Source of the DNA: Siphonodentalium dalli
Taxonomy: Eukaryota > Mollusca > Scaphopoda > Gadilida > Siphonodentaliidae
Assembly: GCA_032622095.1 (NCBI GenBank)
Contig: CP136063.1
Span: 277,879,426-277,943,425 of the forward strand
Length of the DNA: 64,000 nucleotides
Direction of reading: 5' to 3'
Shown: positions 47,101 through 50,679 of the stretch, in pieces
Position numbering within the stretch: the stretch's first letter is position 1
Layout: each line of letters starts with the position of its first letter
Position numbers and translations under genes: made by a program
The notes under the pieces: generated by a model
What the model was told of the DNA's origin: nothing
The model's database searches: none
The model's input: only the letters and a program-made list of their open reading frames with translations

Positions 47101-49072
47101 CACGAAAATAGGAAACATGTATATTGGCCATATGATGGTTATTTGAAGTTTTATTGTCTTATCATCCTGCGGTACATATACAGTCTTTAATAATTAGTCA
47201 ATGGAATAATTGAATCAAGACATTCTATGATAGTTTGGAAGATCACTTTATCTTTTCGTTCCAACTGCATTTACGTTCCGTATTTTTATATGAATCGGAT
47301 ATGTAGTTCTGCGTGCTAAAAATTATTGTGCAGAGATTAAAATCATATCAATGTATATAATATTATAGTACAATGTTGTAATTTGTCATTCTTTATATCC
47401 GGTTCAATTAGTTTATAACCATTACAAAGTTCTCACTTTTCATTTTCTGGACCTGGGAAGGTATAATAACCCATACATACTATTATGGGCAGAAAAAAAA
47501 AAAAATATAAAAATAAAACCCTTGCTTCTGCATTGATTTTTCAAAAAATAAATTCCTGAGAATCAAATACCTTATTTTGTTTGGCCTTATGTGGATTATG
47601 TTTTATTCTATTAACATCTTTGGTCATTTGAAATTTCAGCTATGACTGATCTGATAAGTCTGGTTCATGGGAGTACAGCTGGAATAAAGAAATTGGTGCG
47701 TGAATTCAGAATGTTCTGGAGACAAAAAGTTGGCGGGAGCGCTGTTAATACTGAAGGCTTAGAAACTGATCCACAAACAATTGAAAATAGCCCACGTGTG
47801 TCCAAAACTGAAGATTGTGAAATGGAGGTGGATCAGGATAAAGTGTCAAAAACTAAACCAGATGAGATTCAAATGAAGGATGTCTCATCCGGTGACATTG
47901 ACGATAAAATGAATGAAAGCGTATCAGAAGTTGCTAAAGATAAAGATGATGACATCATCTCAAAAAGACAGCTTGAATTGAAGATAACGGCAATTGCTGT
48001 TCGCGAAAAACGGAGCACGTACAATAGAATTTGTTGGTATGTTCATGAGAGCATGCTCAAACAGTATTCTATGGAGGATATCTCCTTGCCGAATACATGG
48101 CAATATCTGTCTGAACCAGCAGGTAAAAAACCTCAAGAGGGCAAAAAACCTCAAGAGGTCAAGGTTAAGGAGGAACCAGTGACTCCATCGGGAAGAAATA
48201 CTCCGAATATCATGTCATTTGTTCAGCCGATATCGCCATCTCAAATTCATGCCAGCATTAAAAAGCCTGAAGTGCAAGTAGCTTCTGCTCCACCAACGCC
48301 GACACCATCTGGTCCATCCATATTGGCATTTGCACAGAAATTATCTCCATCTCAGATTCATGCAAAACCGAAGTCTCAGCTCGGAAGTCCTGCGAGTTCG
48401 CTTGTAAAACCAGTAGTGGGAAGTCCTGTTGGATCAAGGAAACCCGATACAAAAACGCCGCAGAGTAGCCCTTCTGTAGCAAAGAAACCTGTAGTAAAAC
48501 CTATAGTAAAAATGTTTAATCAAAAACAATCTGTGCAGGATAAAGCTGGACCAGTGCAGCCTTCAAAACTGGTCAAACGGATTACGCCTGTCCGTGTTGA
48601 TGGTGGTGAAAATATAATGTCTCCAAAGCCTATTAAACGGATAACTCCTGTCCGCGTTGATGATGGCGTTGACAACCAGTCTCCAAAATTTGTTAAACGG
48701 ATTACTCCGTTTCGTGTTGAAGACAACCAGTCGCCAAAAGCTGTTAAACGGATAACGCCCATTCGTATTGACGACAAAGATAAATCAAATGATGTAATTT
48801 GCCTTCCAGATACCACTCGGCTTGTCACATCTGACATTGTGACCTCTGTCCTGATTCGTGCGGAGAGAAATTCCTTCGGTGATGCTGCAATCTCCAGTTC
48901 AACTGGCGTCGATTTAGAGAAATCTGTGACATCGATGTCGTGTGAGGAGAGTGATATTAGTAAATCTATTCATAGTGTTGTATCACATGAATGCAGACAC
49001 ATGGATGAAAGGGAAACTAAAAATATGAAGGATTCTGAGGCATCTAATGACTCGGTGATTGTGCTAGATTAA
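961..49072 (+). CDS. CHAF1A: Chromatin assembly factor 1 subunit A (CAF-1 p150), 13 coding exons
   Basis: Large subunit of CAF-1, the nuclear histone chaperone that deposits H3-H4 onto DNA behind PCNA during replication and repair. Joining the 13 exons listed separately gives 1295 codons with no stop; every junction keeps phase and uses GT-AG. Order of regions: ARLPF near residue 23 (N-terminal PCNA-binding area of p150), a SUMO-interaction-like MIDLT at 120-124, a long disordered acidic stretch, the K/E/R-rich KER helix (about 384-503), KTFFKSFF (PIP-like), the FHGNHRPPYYGTW block, the acidic ED domain (about 654-714) with VPHGYLSEDEG, the p60-binding/winged-helix part beginning LISLVHGSTAGIKKLVREF and containing CWYVH, then a long disordered tail ending in VIVLD. 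Human p150 is about 950 residues; the excess is in the disordered ends. An in-frame TAA at 955-957 supports the start at 961. Family identity is certain from several conserved blocks; exact junctions are my reading of splice sites. Confidence 0.94.
2134..2578. mobile_element. hAT-type MITE in intron 1
   Basis: Inverted ends CAAGCCTGCAAATA...TATTTGCAGGCTTG with an exact 8-bp target duplication GATGAAAC (2126-2133, 2579-2586). Two internal hairpins are built on GAATGAGGTCCCCAGAGGGT. Same family as 23710-24157. It sits only 24 nt from the exon 1 donor. Confidence 0.88.
2587..2976. other. Rest of intron 1
   Basis: AT-rich unique-looking sequence leading to the exon 2 acceptor; nothing else seen. 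Confidence 0.5.
2977..3078 (+). CDS. CHAF1A: CHAF1A coding exon 2 (start of KER helix)
   Basis: 34 codons, phase 0 on both sides; Lys/Glu/Arg-rich, beginning QQKYIEELKQKK. Frame continuity with exon 1 requires the acceptor AG at 2975-2976 (CTAAG|CAG). The stronger-looking TTGTCAG at 2965-2971 would shift the frame. An alternative in-frame start 3 nt downstream (2980) is possible. Donor AAG|GTAAAT at 3079. Confidence 0.85.
3217..3672. mobile_element. piggyBac-like MITE, family B copy 1
   Basis: TTAA at both ends, inverted ends CCCTTTGAGTGCCA. Carries one copy of the shared 69-bp palindrome (about 3553-3622). Confidence 0.85.
3673..4182. other. Intron 2 sequence without recognised elements
   Basis: AT-rich intron sequence; no coding or repeat structure that I can support. 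Confidence 0.4.
4183..4600. mobile_element. Partial copy of a TTA-target MITE
   Basis: The segment around GCCCATAGACTGGCATAG...GGTATTATACC to CAAACTATCATAGAAAGTC is a diverged inverted copy of 46981-47586. One end (AAAGCCAATAAAAAAAAG) resembles that family's terminus; the other is not clear. Confidence 0.5.
4727..4902 (+). CDS. CHAF1A: CHAF1A coding exon 3 (KER helix)
   Basis: 58 codons plus 2 nt (phase 2). Almost pure Lys/Glu/Arg/Gln, the charged single-helix KER region of p150 that binds DNA. Acceptor TACTAG at 4721-4726, donor GTGAGT at 4903. Confidence 0.9.
4976..5237. mobile_element. piggyBac-like MITE, family C
   Basis: TTAA at both ends with inverted ends around CCATGACTGGAGC / GCTCCAGTCATTAAAGGG. 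Contains two diverged copies of the palindrome shared with families A and B. Confidence 0.7.
5266..5602. repeat. 20-bp minisatellite in intron 3
   Basis: About 16 copies of AGTTCTCCTAAATTACTACC with A/T/G variation at one position; one short unit near 5575. Confidence 0.95.
5603..7054. other. Intron 3 remainder
   Basis: A pyrimidine-rich TCTATTCTATTTTCTA repeat (5658-5800), then AT-rich sequence with no supported gene or element. Confidence 0.5.
7055..7396. mobile_element. piggyBac-like MITE, family A copy 2
   Basis: TTAA at both ends, ends CCCTTTACCCAACA / TGTTGGGTAAAGGG. Two palindromes, one shortened to a nearly loopless hairpin. Confidence 0.87.
7397..7814. other. Intron 3 end
   Basis: No supported element; T-rich acceptor tract before exon 4. 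Confidence 0.4.
7815..7896 (+). CDS. CHAF1A: CHAF1A coding exon 4 (KER helix)
   Basis: One base completes the codon split with exon 3, then 27 codons of KER sequence (KYEEKQKKEEDRK...). Acceptor AAAATTAG at 7807-7814 after a T-rich tract, donor GTAATA at 7897. The phase fit with exon 3 supports both boundaries. Confidence 0.88.
7897..8463. other. Start of intron 4
   Basis: A TAGTGATG... segment near 7937 resembles the end of the hAT-like element at 30616-31330. A short GGTAA repeat at 8080-8105. Otherwise unremarkable. Confidence 0.35.
8464..9800 (+). repeat. Dispersed hairpin-ended repeat with diverged ~150-bp monomers
   Basis: Starts with a hairpin (TTTAGCTCAACTT...AAGTTTGAGCTATTGCCATGG) and continues as diverged units. 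Each unit has a ...GGTCGGATCATxATGAAATT block, a CATCTAGATGGGA block and an AAAACATGGCCGCCAG-type block. A second hairpin start lies at 9186. The same family lies inverted at 54020-55017 and as a fragment at 44250-44450. Class unknown. Confidence 0.7.
9801..10144. other. End of intron 4
   Basis: Further diverged repeat sequence, then a pyrimidine tract (ATTTCTATTCTTTCAG) before exon 5. Confidence 0.4.
10145..10216 (+). CDS. CHAF1A: CHAF1A coding exon 5 (PIP-like motif)
   Basis: 24 codons, phase 0. Encodes KKVKTFFKSFFVSKETSPGK, aligning with the vertebrate segment ITRFFQKPKT that carries the internal PCNA-interaction peptide of p150. Acceptor TATTCTTTCAG ends at 10144; donor AAG|GTAAGT at 10217. 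The last 18 nt of this exon with the donor and following intron are tandemly repeated downstream (separate entry). Read-through past the first donor meets TAG within three codons, so the first donor must be the one used. Confidence 0.88.
10199..10346 (+). repeat. CHAF1A: Tandem duplication of the exon 5 / donor junction
   Basis: The 43-bp unit covers the last 18 nt of exon 5 plus GTAAGTTAGATGTGACCC and onward. Two full copies (10199-10241, 10242-10283), one intron-only partial (10284-10308) and one partial with CCCCGTAAAG (10309-10346) follow each other. Four GTAAGT donors result. Confidence 0.95.
10466..11460 (+). repeat. Dispersed TTTAGCTCACCTGAG repeat
   Basis: Begins with the hairpin AGCTCACCTGAGACGAAGTC...GGTGGAGCT, then CGTCCGTCTGTC-type runs and diverged ~110-130 bp monomers with GTTCAAATGAGGTCACxxGGT and CATAACTCTATTCCTCCATA. 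I associate this repeat type with bivalve genomes. Related monomers recur at 24230-24930. Confidence 0.7.
12380..12831 (-). repeat. 3' LTR of the Ty3/gypsy element
   Basis: 452 bp, direct repeat of 22367-22818. No difference was seen when the two copies were read side by side. Confidence 0.95.
12832..12844 (-). other. Polypurine tract of the retrotransposon
   Basis: Directly abutting the 3' LTR, the - strand is GGAGGGGGTGAAT, the expected purine-rich plus-strand primer. Confidence 0.7.
13686..15707 (-). pseudogene. Retrotransposon RNase H end plus integrase
   Basis: 673-codon frame. It starts with the end of RNase H (ATGHRWVANLANYNFQIEY, ADGLSRKP). The integrase HHCC zinc domain is at about residues 160-200 (HDDVGHQGK...CGRC), the DDE core at about 220-390 (CIDFLSL, HSDQGRNF, GNGSAERFNQ), followed by a basic C-terminal domain (EVGDRVLVRK) and a Ser-rich tail ending in RHKKAPDRLG. 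All three catalytic acidic residues are present. Confidence 0.92.
15719..17542 (-). pseudogene. Retrotransposon reverse transcriptase and RNase H (part)
   Basis: 607-codon frame. RT motifs in order: VLVRKKADNSLRFCIDFRQLN, YSKLDLRNGFWQCPI (first catalytic Asp), LIFLDDVLVFS (the catalytic DD, with Leu in the YxDD x position and Phe for Tyr), TYLGHVI. RNase H follows: FIVHTDSSGYGLG, HKLEFLCLKW and VVTDNNPLTY. The frame stops at 15719 because a 5-bp direct duplication (15721-15730) shifts it; the rest of RNase H continues in the next frame. The product is polymerase machinery of a retroelement. Confidence 0.92.
17413..17790 (-). pseudogene. Retrotransposon aspartic protease
   Basis: ALIDSGSMVTTVS carries the D-S/T-G catalytic triad of retroviral-type proteases, following VFIQGKKVT. 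The frame overlaps the end of gag (−1-type arrangement, with a CCAAAAG run near the gag stop), which could be normal programmed frameshifting. The reading then leaves this frame near 17500, where the downstream RT frame takes over. Confidence 0.8.
17841..18964 (-). pseudogene. Retrotransposon gag, broken into two frames
   Basis: The first frame (18964-18161, 267 codons) starts MMTSSMSEEEMIQALKASGK and contains ISGFSGDDPP...EWRYEI, the pattern of a Ty3-type capsid domain with the aromatic EWR pair. The second frame (18164-17841) gives a coiled-coil-like segment rich in DKK/LDD and then a GRGRGRGW Arg-Gly tail ending NYKPQPKA. The coding signal passes from one frame to the other near 18200, suggesting a one-base indel. 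I see no CCHC zinc knuckle; the RG-rich tail probably does the nucleic-acid binding. Confidence 0.8.
19460..19660 (-). repeat. Tandem repeat in retrotransposon leader
   Basis: About three copies of a 61-66 bp unit containing AAGTTGAAACAAGTTGCCTAA followed by CCGATGTATAACAAC and CGGACAAATCTGAAAA. Confidence 0.75.
20175..21518 (-). mobile_element. Internally deleted piggyBac-like element inside the retrotransposon
   Basis: TTAA at both ends (20175-20178, 21515-21518) encloses inverted ends CCCTTAAGGGTC and, inverted, CCCTTAAAGGTC. TTAA target plus CCC-initial termini is the piggyBac signature. It holds one transposase-like fragment on the - strand (20940-21290) and otherwise non-coding DNA, so the catalytic domain has been lost. 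Confidence 0.8.
20940..21290 (-). pseudogene. piggyBac-type transposase, N-terminal fragment
   Basis: 116 codons: MPSLRPRKK, then an acidic Ser/Asp/Glu-rich stretch, then FDRNNTGPQ and IEFLELFLTDKSF. This is the layout of piggyBac transposase N-termini (acidic leader, W/P-rich segment, GP, then EFFxLFF-DE). The frame ends before any catalytic Asp. Assignment depends on layout and on lying between piggyBac-type termini. Confidence 0.55.
22345..22362 (-). other. Primer-binding site of the retrotransposon, tRNA-Lys-like
   Basis: Four bases inside the 5' LTR, the - strand reads TGGCGCCCGATATGGGAC. This is complementary to a tRNA 3' end closing in GGGCGCCA, and differs from the lysine-tRNA primer site of many retroviruses only around the T-loop bases. 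Assignment to tRNA-Lys is an inference. Confidence 0.75.
22367..22818 (-). repeat. 5' LTR of the Ty3/gypsy element
   Basis: 452 bp with TG...CA ends, matching 12380-12831. On the - strand it precedes the primer-binding site. Confidence 0.95.
23710..24157. mobile_element. hAT-type MITE in intron 5
   Basis: Same family as 2134-2578: CAAGCCTGCAAATA termini and an exact 8-bp target duplication TTCAACAG (23702-23709, 24158-24165). Confidence 0.9.
24166..25742. other. Intron 5 stretch with diverged monomers
   Basis: 24230-24930 holds diverged ~110-bp monomers of the AGCTCA-type repeat (CACCAGGTCAAGTAGG, ATAACTATATGTCTCTATAG). From there to 25742 nothing is recognised. Confidence 0.5.
25743..26907. 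mobile_element. hAT-like non-autonomous element with hairpin termini
   Basis: Ends AGGGCTGGCGG and, inverted, AGACCTGGAAA. Near-terminal hairpins at both ends (AGGAGGGCTATTAATAGCCC; GGCGGGCTATAAAAAGCCC). 8-bp target duplication with one mismatch (ATTAGTTC / GTTAGTTC). No coding frame. Confidence 0.6.
27045..27173 (+). CDS. CHAF1A: CHAF1A coding exon 6
   Basis: 43 codons, phase 0 on both sides. Encodes FMQFEVKKDMRLAPGCRR and a helical KDELSSFLENQ, corresponding to the vertebrate FAPFEIKEHMVLAP segment between the KER and ED domains. Acceptor ATCTTCCAG ends at 27044, donor CAG|GTAAAT at 27174. It is separated from exon 5 by a 16.8-kb intron that is mostly transposon. Confidence 0.87.
27198..27446. 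mobile_element. piggyBac-like MITE, family B copy 2
   Basis: TTAA at both ends, CCCTTTGAGTGCCA termini, one central palindrome. Starts 25 nt after the exon 6 donor. Confidence 0.88.
27596..27920. mobile_element. Degenerate palindrome-bearing MITE fragment
   Basis: One full (27601-27672) and one half (27879-27916) copy of the shared palindrome. The piece between (GTGTCGTCTGCTCATGTTTG...) recurs at 57690-57790 inside another element. Termini not preserved. Confidence 0.6.
28090..28287. mobile_element. Short inverted-repeat element
   Basis: ATGCGATAAGCAAAACACTC...ACACCA at the left matches the complement of the right end (TGGTGTTCAGTGTTTTGCATATCGCAC). Non-coding, target duplication unclear. 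Confidence 0.5.
28288..29070. other. Intron 6 remainder
   Basis: No supported feature. Confidence 0.4.
29071..30161. mobile_element. hAT-like MITE with exact 8-bp target duplication
   Basis: TAGAGATGGGCGGTA...TACCGCCCATCTCTA termini with many subterminal CGGTAT/ATACCG repeats. Target duplication CAGAGCAG at 29063-29070 and 30162-30169. Non-coding. It lies just upstream of exon 7. Confidence 0.9.
30246..30319 (+). CDS. CHAF1A: CHAF1A coding exon 7
   Basis: 24 codons plus 2 nt. Encodes YIKHLKNGERKPLRSGKTWP; the KPLRSG core matches QPLRSG of vertebrate p150. Acceptor ATTTGTAG at 30238-30245, donor GTATGT at 30320. Too short for ORF detection but supported by conservation and by phase fit with exons 6 and 8. 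Confidence 0.87.
30616..31330. mobile_element. hAT-like MITE in intron 7
   Basis: TGAGTGATGTTCCGAT / ATCGGAACATCACTA inverted ends flanked by CAGTCAG (30609-30615, 31331-31337). Subterminal CCGATT/AATCGG repeats. Confidence 0.75.
31382..32237. mobile_element. hAT-like MITE in intron 7, second family
   Basis: TAGGCCCCTGCGA...TTCGCAGGGGCCTA ends. 8-bp target duplication with one mismatch (ACAGTAGC / ACAGCAGC). Lies 44 bp after the preceding element. Confidence 0.82.
32246..33263. other. End of intron 7
   Basis: AT-rich; a CCCTACCTACCCT motif near 33152 recurs near 46135 and 46440. No gene seen. Confidence 0.4.
33264..33438 (+). CDS. CHAF1A: CHAF1A coding exon 8 (conserved NHRPxYxGTW block)
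   Basis: One base plus 58 codons. Contains KLMQFHGNHRPPYYGTW, the most conserved block of animal p150 proteins, and an acidic lead-in DDDEVELIVHDEE. Acceptor AAATTCCAG ends at 33263, donor GACAAG|GTTTGC at 33439. Confidence 0.95.
33565..33802. mobile_element. piggyBac-like MITE, family B copy 3
   Basis: TTAA both ends, CCCTTTGAGTGCCA left terminus, right terminus partly altered (GGCACTGAGGATCAAGGG). One palindrome. Confidence 0.85.
34103..34494. mobile_element. piggyBac-like MITE, family A copy 3 (inverted)
   Basis: CCCTTTACCCAACA / TGTTGGGTAAAGGG termini; left TTAA, right TTAT. Two palindromes. Orientation opposite to copies 1 and 2. Confidence 0.87.
34564..34641 (+). CDS. CHAF1A: CHAF1A coding exon 9 (ED domain, first part)
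   Basis: 26 codons encoding NLLDYEVDSDDEWEEEDPGE..., the start of the acidic domain that contacts histones H3-H4; LLDYEVDSD is near-invariant in animals. Acceptor ACACTTTTAG ends at 34563, donor GGG|GTAAAT at 34642. The acceptor plus about 26 nt of the exon is the source of a tandem array in intron 8. Confidence 0.94.
34642..35663. other. Start of intron 9
   Basis: 34727-35000 is a degenerate dispersed repeat (CCCCCATGACCGTAGGAAATGG..., repeated GGATGTTCAxCATCAxxAGG). The rest is AT-rich with nothing supported. Confidence 0.45.
35664..36511. mobile_element. hAT-like MITE (CAGGGACCAGCC family)
   Basis: CAGGGACCAGCC...GGCTGGTCCCTG termini, exact 8-bp target duplication CTGTGAAC (35656-35663, 36512-36519). 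CAGGG-initial ends are typical of hAT. Non-coding. Confidence 0.92.
36635..37627. mobile_element. hAT-like MITE (CAGGGTTTC family)
   Basis: CAGGGTTTCCGCTA / TAGCAGAAACCCTG termini flanked by CCTCTAT on both sides (7 bp exact). Non-coding. Confidence 0.75.
37651..38235. repeat. Dispersed TACCCCCAC...GTGGGGGTA repeat
   Basis: Opens with a hairpin (CCCCCACTTTCGAAGAAAAT, GGGGG), followed by CCGTCCGTC runs and three diverged ~135-bp monomers (AACAAATATGAACCGATTTC, TTTTCGACTTATTTTGACTT). Class unknown. Confidence 0.7.
38321..38425 (+). CDS. CHAF1A: CHAF1A coding exon 10 (ED domain, second part)
   Basis: 35 codons: an Asp/Glu run followed by WMVPHGYLSEDEGCEDE. The VPHGYLSEDEG string is diagnostic of p150. 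Acceptor ACTAACAG ends at 38320, donor CAG|GTCAGT at 38426. Confidence 0.95.
38694..39205. mobile_element. 3'-truncated copy of the CAGGGACCAG hAT-like family
   Basis: Starts CAGGGACCAGTCTGGACTTG and parallels 35664-36180 (GTCGCCTATATAACGAA, ATAATTTTGGGAGAACAGC) but lacks the right end. Confidence 0.75.
39206..39905. other. End of intron 10
   Basis: A + strand open stretch (39532-39750) is hydrophobic but matches no family I know. No other element. Confidence 0.35.
39906..40073 (+). CDS. CHAF1A: CHAF1A coding exon 11
   Basis: 56 codons: a charged helix (FKARRAAKADAWERELKEKKK) followed by LPVIVGFNWVND, matching the vertebrate LQPVKIGCVWAAD segment after the ED domain. Acceptor CAATATAG ends at 39905, donor TCA|GTGAGT at 40074. 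Confidence 0.92.
40193..40295. repeat. 51-bp direct duplication in intron 11
   Basis: Two copies of GTATAAAATATGTGTATCTGT...GACTGACTCGGGACTGAGTGCCG lie head to tail. Confidence 0.85.
40372..40548. mobile_element. piggyBac-like MITE, family D (shortened)
   Basis: TTAA then CCATTTCTCTACTAAAT at the left and ATTTAGTAAAGAAAGGG at the right; right flank TTGA. Internal deletion relative to 49079-49339. Confidence 0.7.
40858..41272. repeat. Composite minisatellite in intron 11
   Basis: Three 60-61 bp units (ACTTTGGGGGGAGTTGCATTG...) followed by eight 33-bp units (GACGAGGCGGTGCACGGGGG...), which are the end portion of the longer unit amplified alone. Open frames across it are products of the repeat. 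Confidence 0.95.
41432..42954. mobile_element. Third-level TTA-target inverted-repeat element
   Basis: About 33-bp inverted ends containing ATTAGTTGGTTTACGAAC, with TTA on both sides (41429-41431, 42955-42957). Inserted 25 bp into the GGCCAAAC element; itself contains the SINE. No transposase frame seen. Confidence 0.8.
42299..42703 (+). mobile_element. tRNA-derived SINE
   Basis: The tRNA-like head has an A box (GGCCGAGTGGATAG, 42308 on) and a B box (GCGATCGATTCC, 42350-42361). The body includes GTGCACGTTAAAGAACCC, a conserved-domain-like block, and CGAGACCCGGAGCC. AGTCAGT stands at both edges (42301-42307, 42704-42710) as a possible target duplication. The closest tRNA type by arm sequence is Ser-like, uncertain. 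Confidence 0.8.
44164..44189 (+). repeat. Run of 26 G
   Basis: Uninterrupted homopolymer in intron 11 just after the foldback MITE. Length may be affected by assembly error. Confidence 0.85.
44250..44450 (+). repeat. Fragment of the hairpin-ended dispersed repeat
   Basis: Contains CATGGCTGCCAGTGGCCATC, CTACAGGCCACATCCCTCAT and CCTCTAGATGGGAGCC blocks as in 8464-9800. Confidence 0.7.
44648..44796 (+). repeat. CHAF1A: 43-bp tandem duplication of the exon 12 acceptor junction
   Basis: Three copies of CGCGTTTTCAG|GTAATCTGCGTTGGTGCTATTAATGTTTTCTC precede the true exon. The repeated acceptors end at 44667, 44710, 44753 and (functional) 44796, each exactly 43 bp apart. Confidence 0.97.
44797..44941 (+). 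CDS. CHAF1A: CHAF1A coding exon 12
   Basis: 48 codons plus 1 nt, starting VICVGAKPINTSYSLKLL and ending in a Pro/Ser/Thr linker (PVTPASKSLKRPVPEE). Acceptor GCGTTTTCAG ends at 44796, donor GTATGT at 44942. Three upstream copies of this acceptor plus the first 20 nt of the exon stand at exact 43-bp spacing. Using any of them reads into a stop, so the last copy is the functional one. Confidence 0.86.
45098..45240. repeat. Foldback sequence in intron 12
   Basis: TCTATTTTATACGGAATTTA...CACTAAATTCTATT pairs with AATAGAATTTAGTG...GTATAAAATAGA around a short loop. Confidence 0.75.
45578..46092. mobile_element. hAT-type MITE related to 57347-57965, with internal triplication
   Basis: CAGGTCTGAAAATATGGTGC...ATATTTTCAGGCTTG ends; internal ATGAGGTCCCCAGAGGGTGA hairpin as in 2134-2578. 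A 60-bp unit is tandemly triplicated at 45610-45790. No clear target duplication. Confidence 0.75.
46093..46488. other. Intron 12 segment
   Basis: GGTAGGTAGGGAA motifs at 46133 and 46440 may bound a degenerate element; nothing coding. Confidence 0.35.
46489..46798. repeat. ~63-bp minisatellite in intron 12
   Basis: Five copies of CTTAAACTCTTTGAGACxCA...ACTTTGAGAATGGGAATGCA, nearly identical. Confidence 0.95.
46981..47586. mobile_element. TTA-target MITE in intron 12
   Basis: GGACAAAAATAAAACAGGGT and the inverted right end ATTTTGTTTGGCC, both with TTTGATTCTCAGG inside. TTA at 46978-46980 and 47587-47589. Ends 53 bp before exon 13. Confidence 0.78.
47640..49072 (+). CDS. CHAF1A: CHAF1A terminal coding exon 13
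   Basis: Two bases complete the codon split with exon 12, then 476 codons and TAA. The first 150 residues carry the p60-binding/winged-helix part: LISLVHGSTAGIKKLVREF (human LLPLLHGNVNGSKVIIREF) and, after an acidic insertion, ICWYVHESML. The remainder is disordered: two copies of a PSQIHA motif (about 199-204 and 236-241 of the exon product), four copies of KRITPxRxD (312-378), and a hydrophobic-acidic end VIVLD resembling a SUMO-interaction motif. Acceptor GAAATTTCAG ends at 47639. Confidence 0.93.
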
Positions 49073-49078
49073 TGCAGG

Positions 49079-49339
49079 TTAACCCTTTCTGTACTAAATA
49101 TTCATTAATGAGTAGTTATCCCTTAGGAAATGCTCAGATAATAAGTTCAACTAACGAATGAACTTATTATCTGAACATTTCCCACCAATAAATATGAATC
49201 CTTCAGCACTTGTATTATCTTTTCGTCTGACTTTTGTCTGCTAATTTATTCTGAACACCCCTCCAAATGAATAATAGACCATTCCTATGTATAACTTTAT
49301 AACTGAATGGGAAAATCCATTTAGTATAGAAAGGGTTAA
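49079..49339. mobile_element. piggyBac-like MITE, family D, in the CHAF1A 3' UTR
   Basis: TTAA both ends; CCCTTTCTGTACTAAAT / ATTTAGTATAGAAAGGG. An inner hairpin (AATAAGTTCA...TGAACTTATT). The left TTAA begins 6 nt after the stop codon. Confidence 0.9.
49187..49192 (+). promoter_or_regulatory. CHAF1A: Candidate poly(A) signal AATAAA
   Basis: First canonical AATAAA after the CHAF1A stop, 115 nt downstream and inside the MITE. Whether it is used cannot be seen from sequence. Confidence 0.45.
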
Positions 49340-49647
49340 TATTAATTGCTTAGGTCATTGACTAACTCTTCCAGTCTGCCTTTAAATTTTCTTCATTTCA
49401 GAATAGGGCAATCAGATTTATTCAGCATTCCAGTCATTCTGGAAAATTCCATCCCTTTCCACTGCCAGTCTGAAAAATTCATGAAATTACAAAATTATTC
49501 TCGAATTACAATTGAAATTGAAGCATATGGGTTCATTTCCAGTAAAATGTCAACAATATTATGAAAAACTATTAAGACTAATTTAACTGATGCCAAGTTG
49601 TCAAGAGAGATTGATTACTGAATTAAGTTCTTTCTTTTGAATATCTA

Positions 49648-49848
49648 CAGTAATGCCCTAAGTAATCGACTCCTTAACCACAGCAGAATTATGGGTAACT
49701 TTCAGGATTTGGTCGGAAATATGGCTTGTTGCCATTCATCGGCAAGAGCTTTCCGATAAATGGCAACAAGCCATATTTCCGACTAAATCCTGAAAAATTA
49801 CCCATAATTCTGCTGTGGTTATGGAGTCGATTAATTAGGGCATTACTA
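49648..49848. mobile_element. Foldback MITE, intact relative of 41374-44132
   Basis: CAGTAATGCCCTAAGTAATC...GATTAATTAGGGCATTACT with a ~140-bp near-perfect inner palindrome (ACCACAGCAGAATTATGGGT and complement). Confidence 0.85.
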
Positions 49849-50529
49849 TATTTGAAGCCCTGATTAGTCAAGTCTGGAAACATTATAGAATTCTATCATC
49901 TTGAGATCTTGGAAAAGTTCTTAAATCCTGGTAAAGATTTGGAAATGCTGTGGAATATTATCCATGGGCAAGTGTATGAACCTGCTCCAATTGTAGCATA
50001 TTTTAAAAAGTATATTTATATAATTTTACATGAATCTTAGTTTTGTTTCCCTGAAAACATTTTTACTAGAATACACAGTGAGATATAAAATAGGCTTGTA
50101 ATTACAAAACAGTCAATTATATTGCAAAGATGATTCTATGTTTTATCAGGGATGGGATTTCATACTCTGAAATCAAGAACCAATTGGTTGACTTCTTCGG
50201 CAACTTTGTCATATCCCAGTGCAATCTTTATATTGCGAAATGGAGTAAATTTAAAGGCCTGCTCTTGGACCAAAAAGATTGAATTATGATGTGTTGTCAA
50301 GTTATTGACAGTTTACAGTGGATAAAATTCATGCCAAATGCTTACAGACTACATGACTAACCAATTGCTTTCATTTCATGTGTGATACATTGCTTTCCAA
50401 GGTTTATGCTCTCCCAATTATTCTTTTGCCAGATATATACCAAATGAGAATATTTTTTGCTACATATTCTCTTAGAAATTACATACTGCGACATTCTTTA
50501 GGGTCGAAATTGAGAGGTTCTGGAACATT

Positions 50530-50650
50530 TATTGTGAATTCATATTTATTGGTGGGAATTGTTTAGATAATAAATTCAACAAACGTTGTCGTATTATTAT
50601 CGGCGGAACTACTCATCAATGAGTATTTAGTTTATAAAAGGTTAACCTTA
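50530..50650. mobile_element. Right-end fragment of a family D piggyBac-like MITE
   Basis: TATTTATTGGTGGGAATTGT...AATGAGTATTTAGTTTATAA ending AAAGGTTAA. Confidence 0.6.
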
Positions 50651-50679
50651 GAAATGATTGGTAGTGACATTGATATAAC

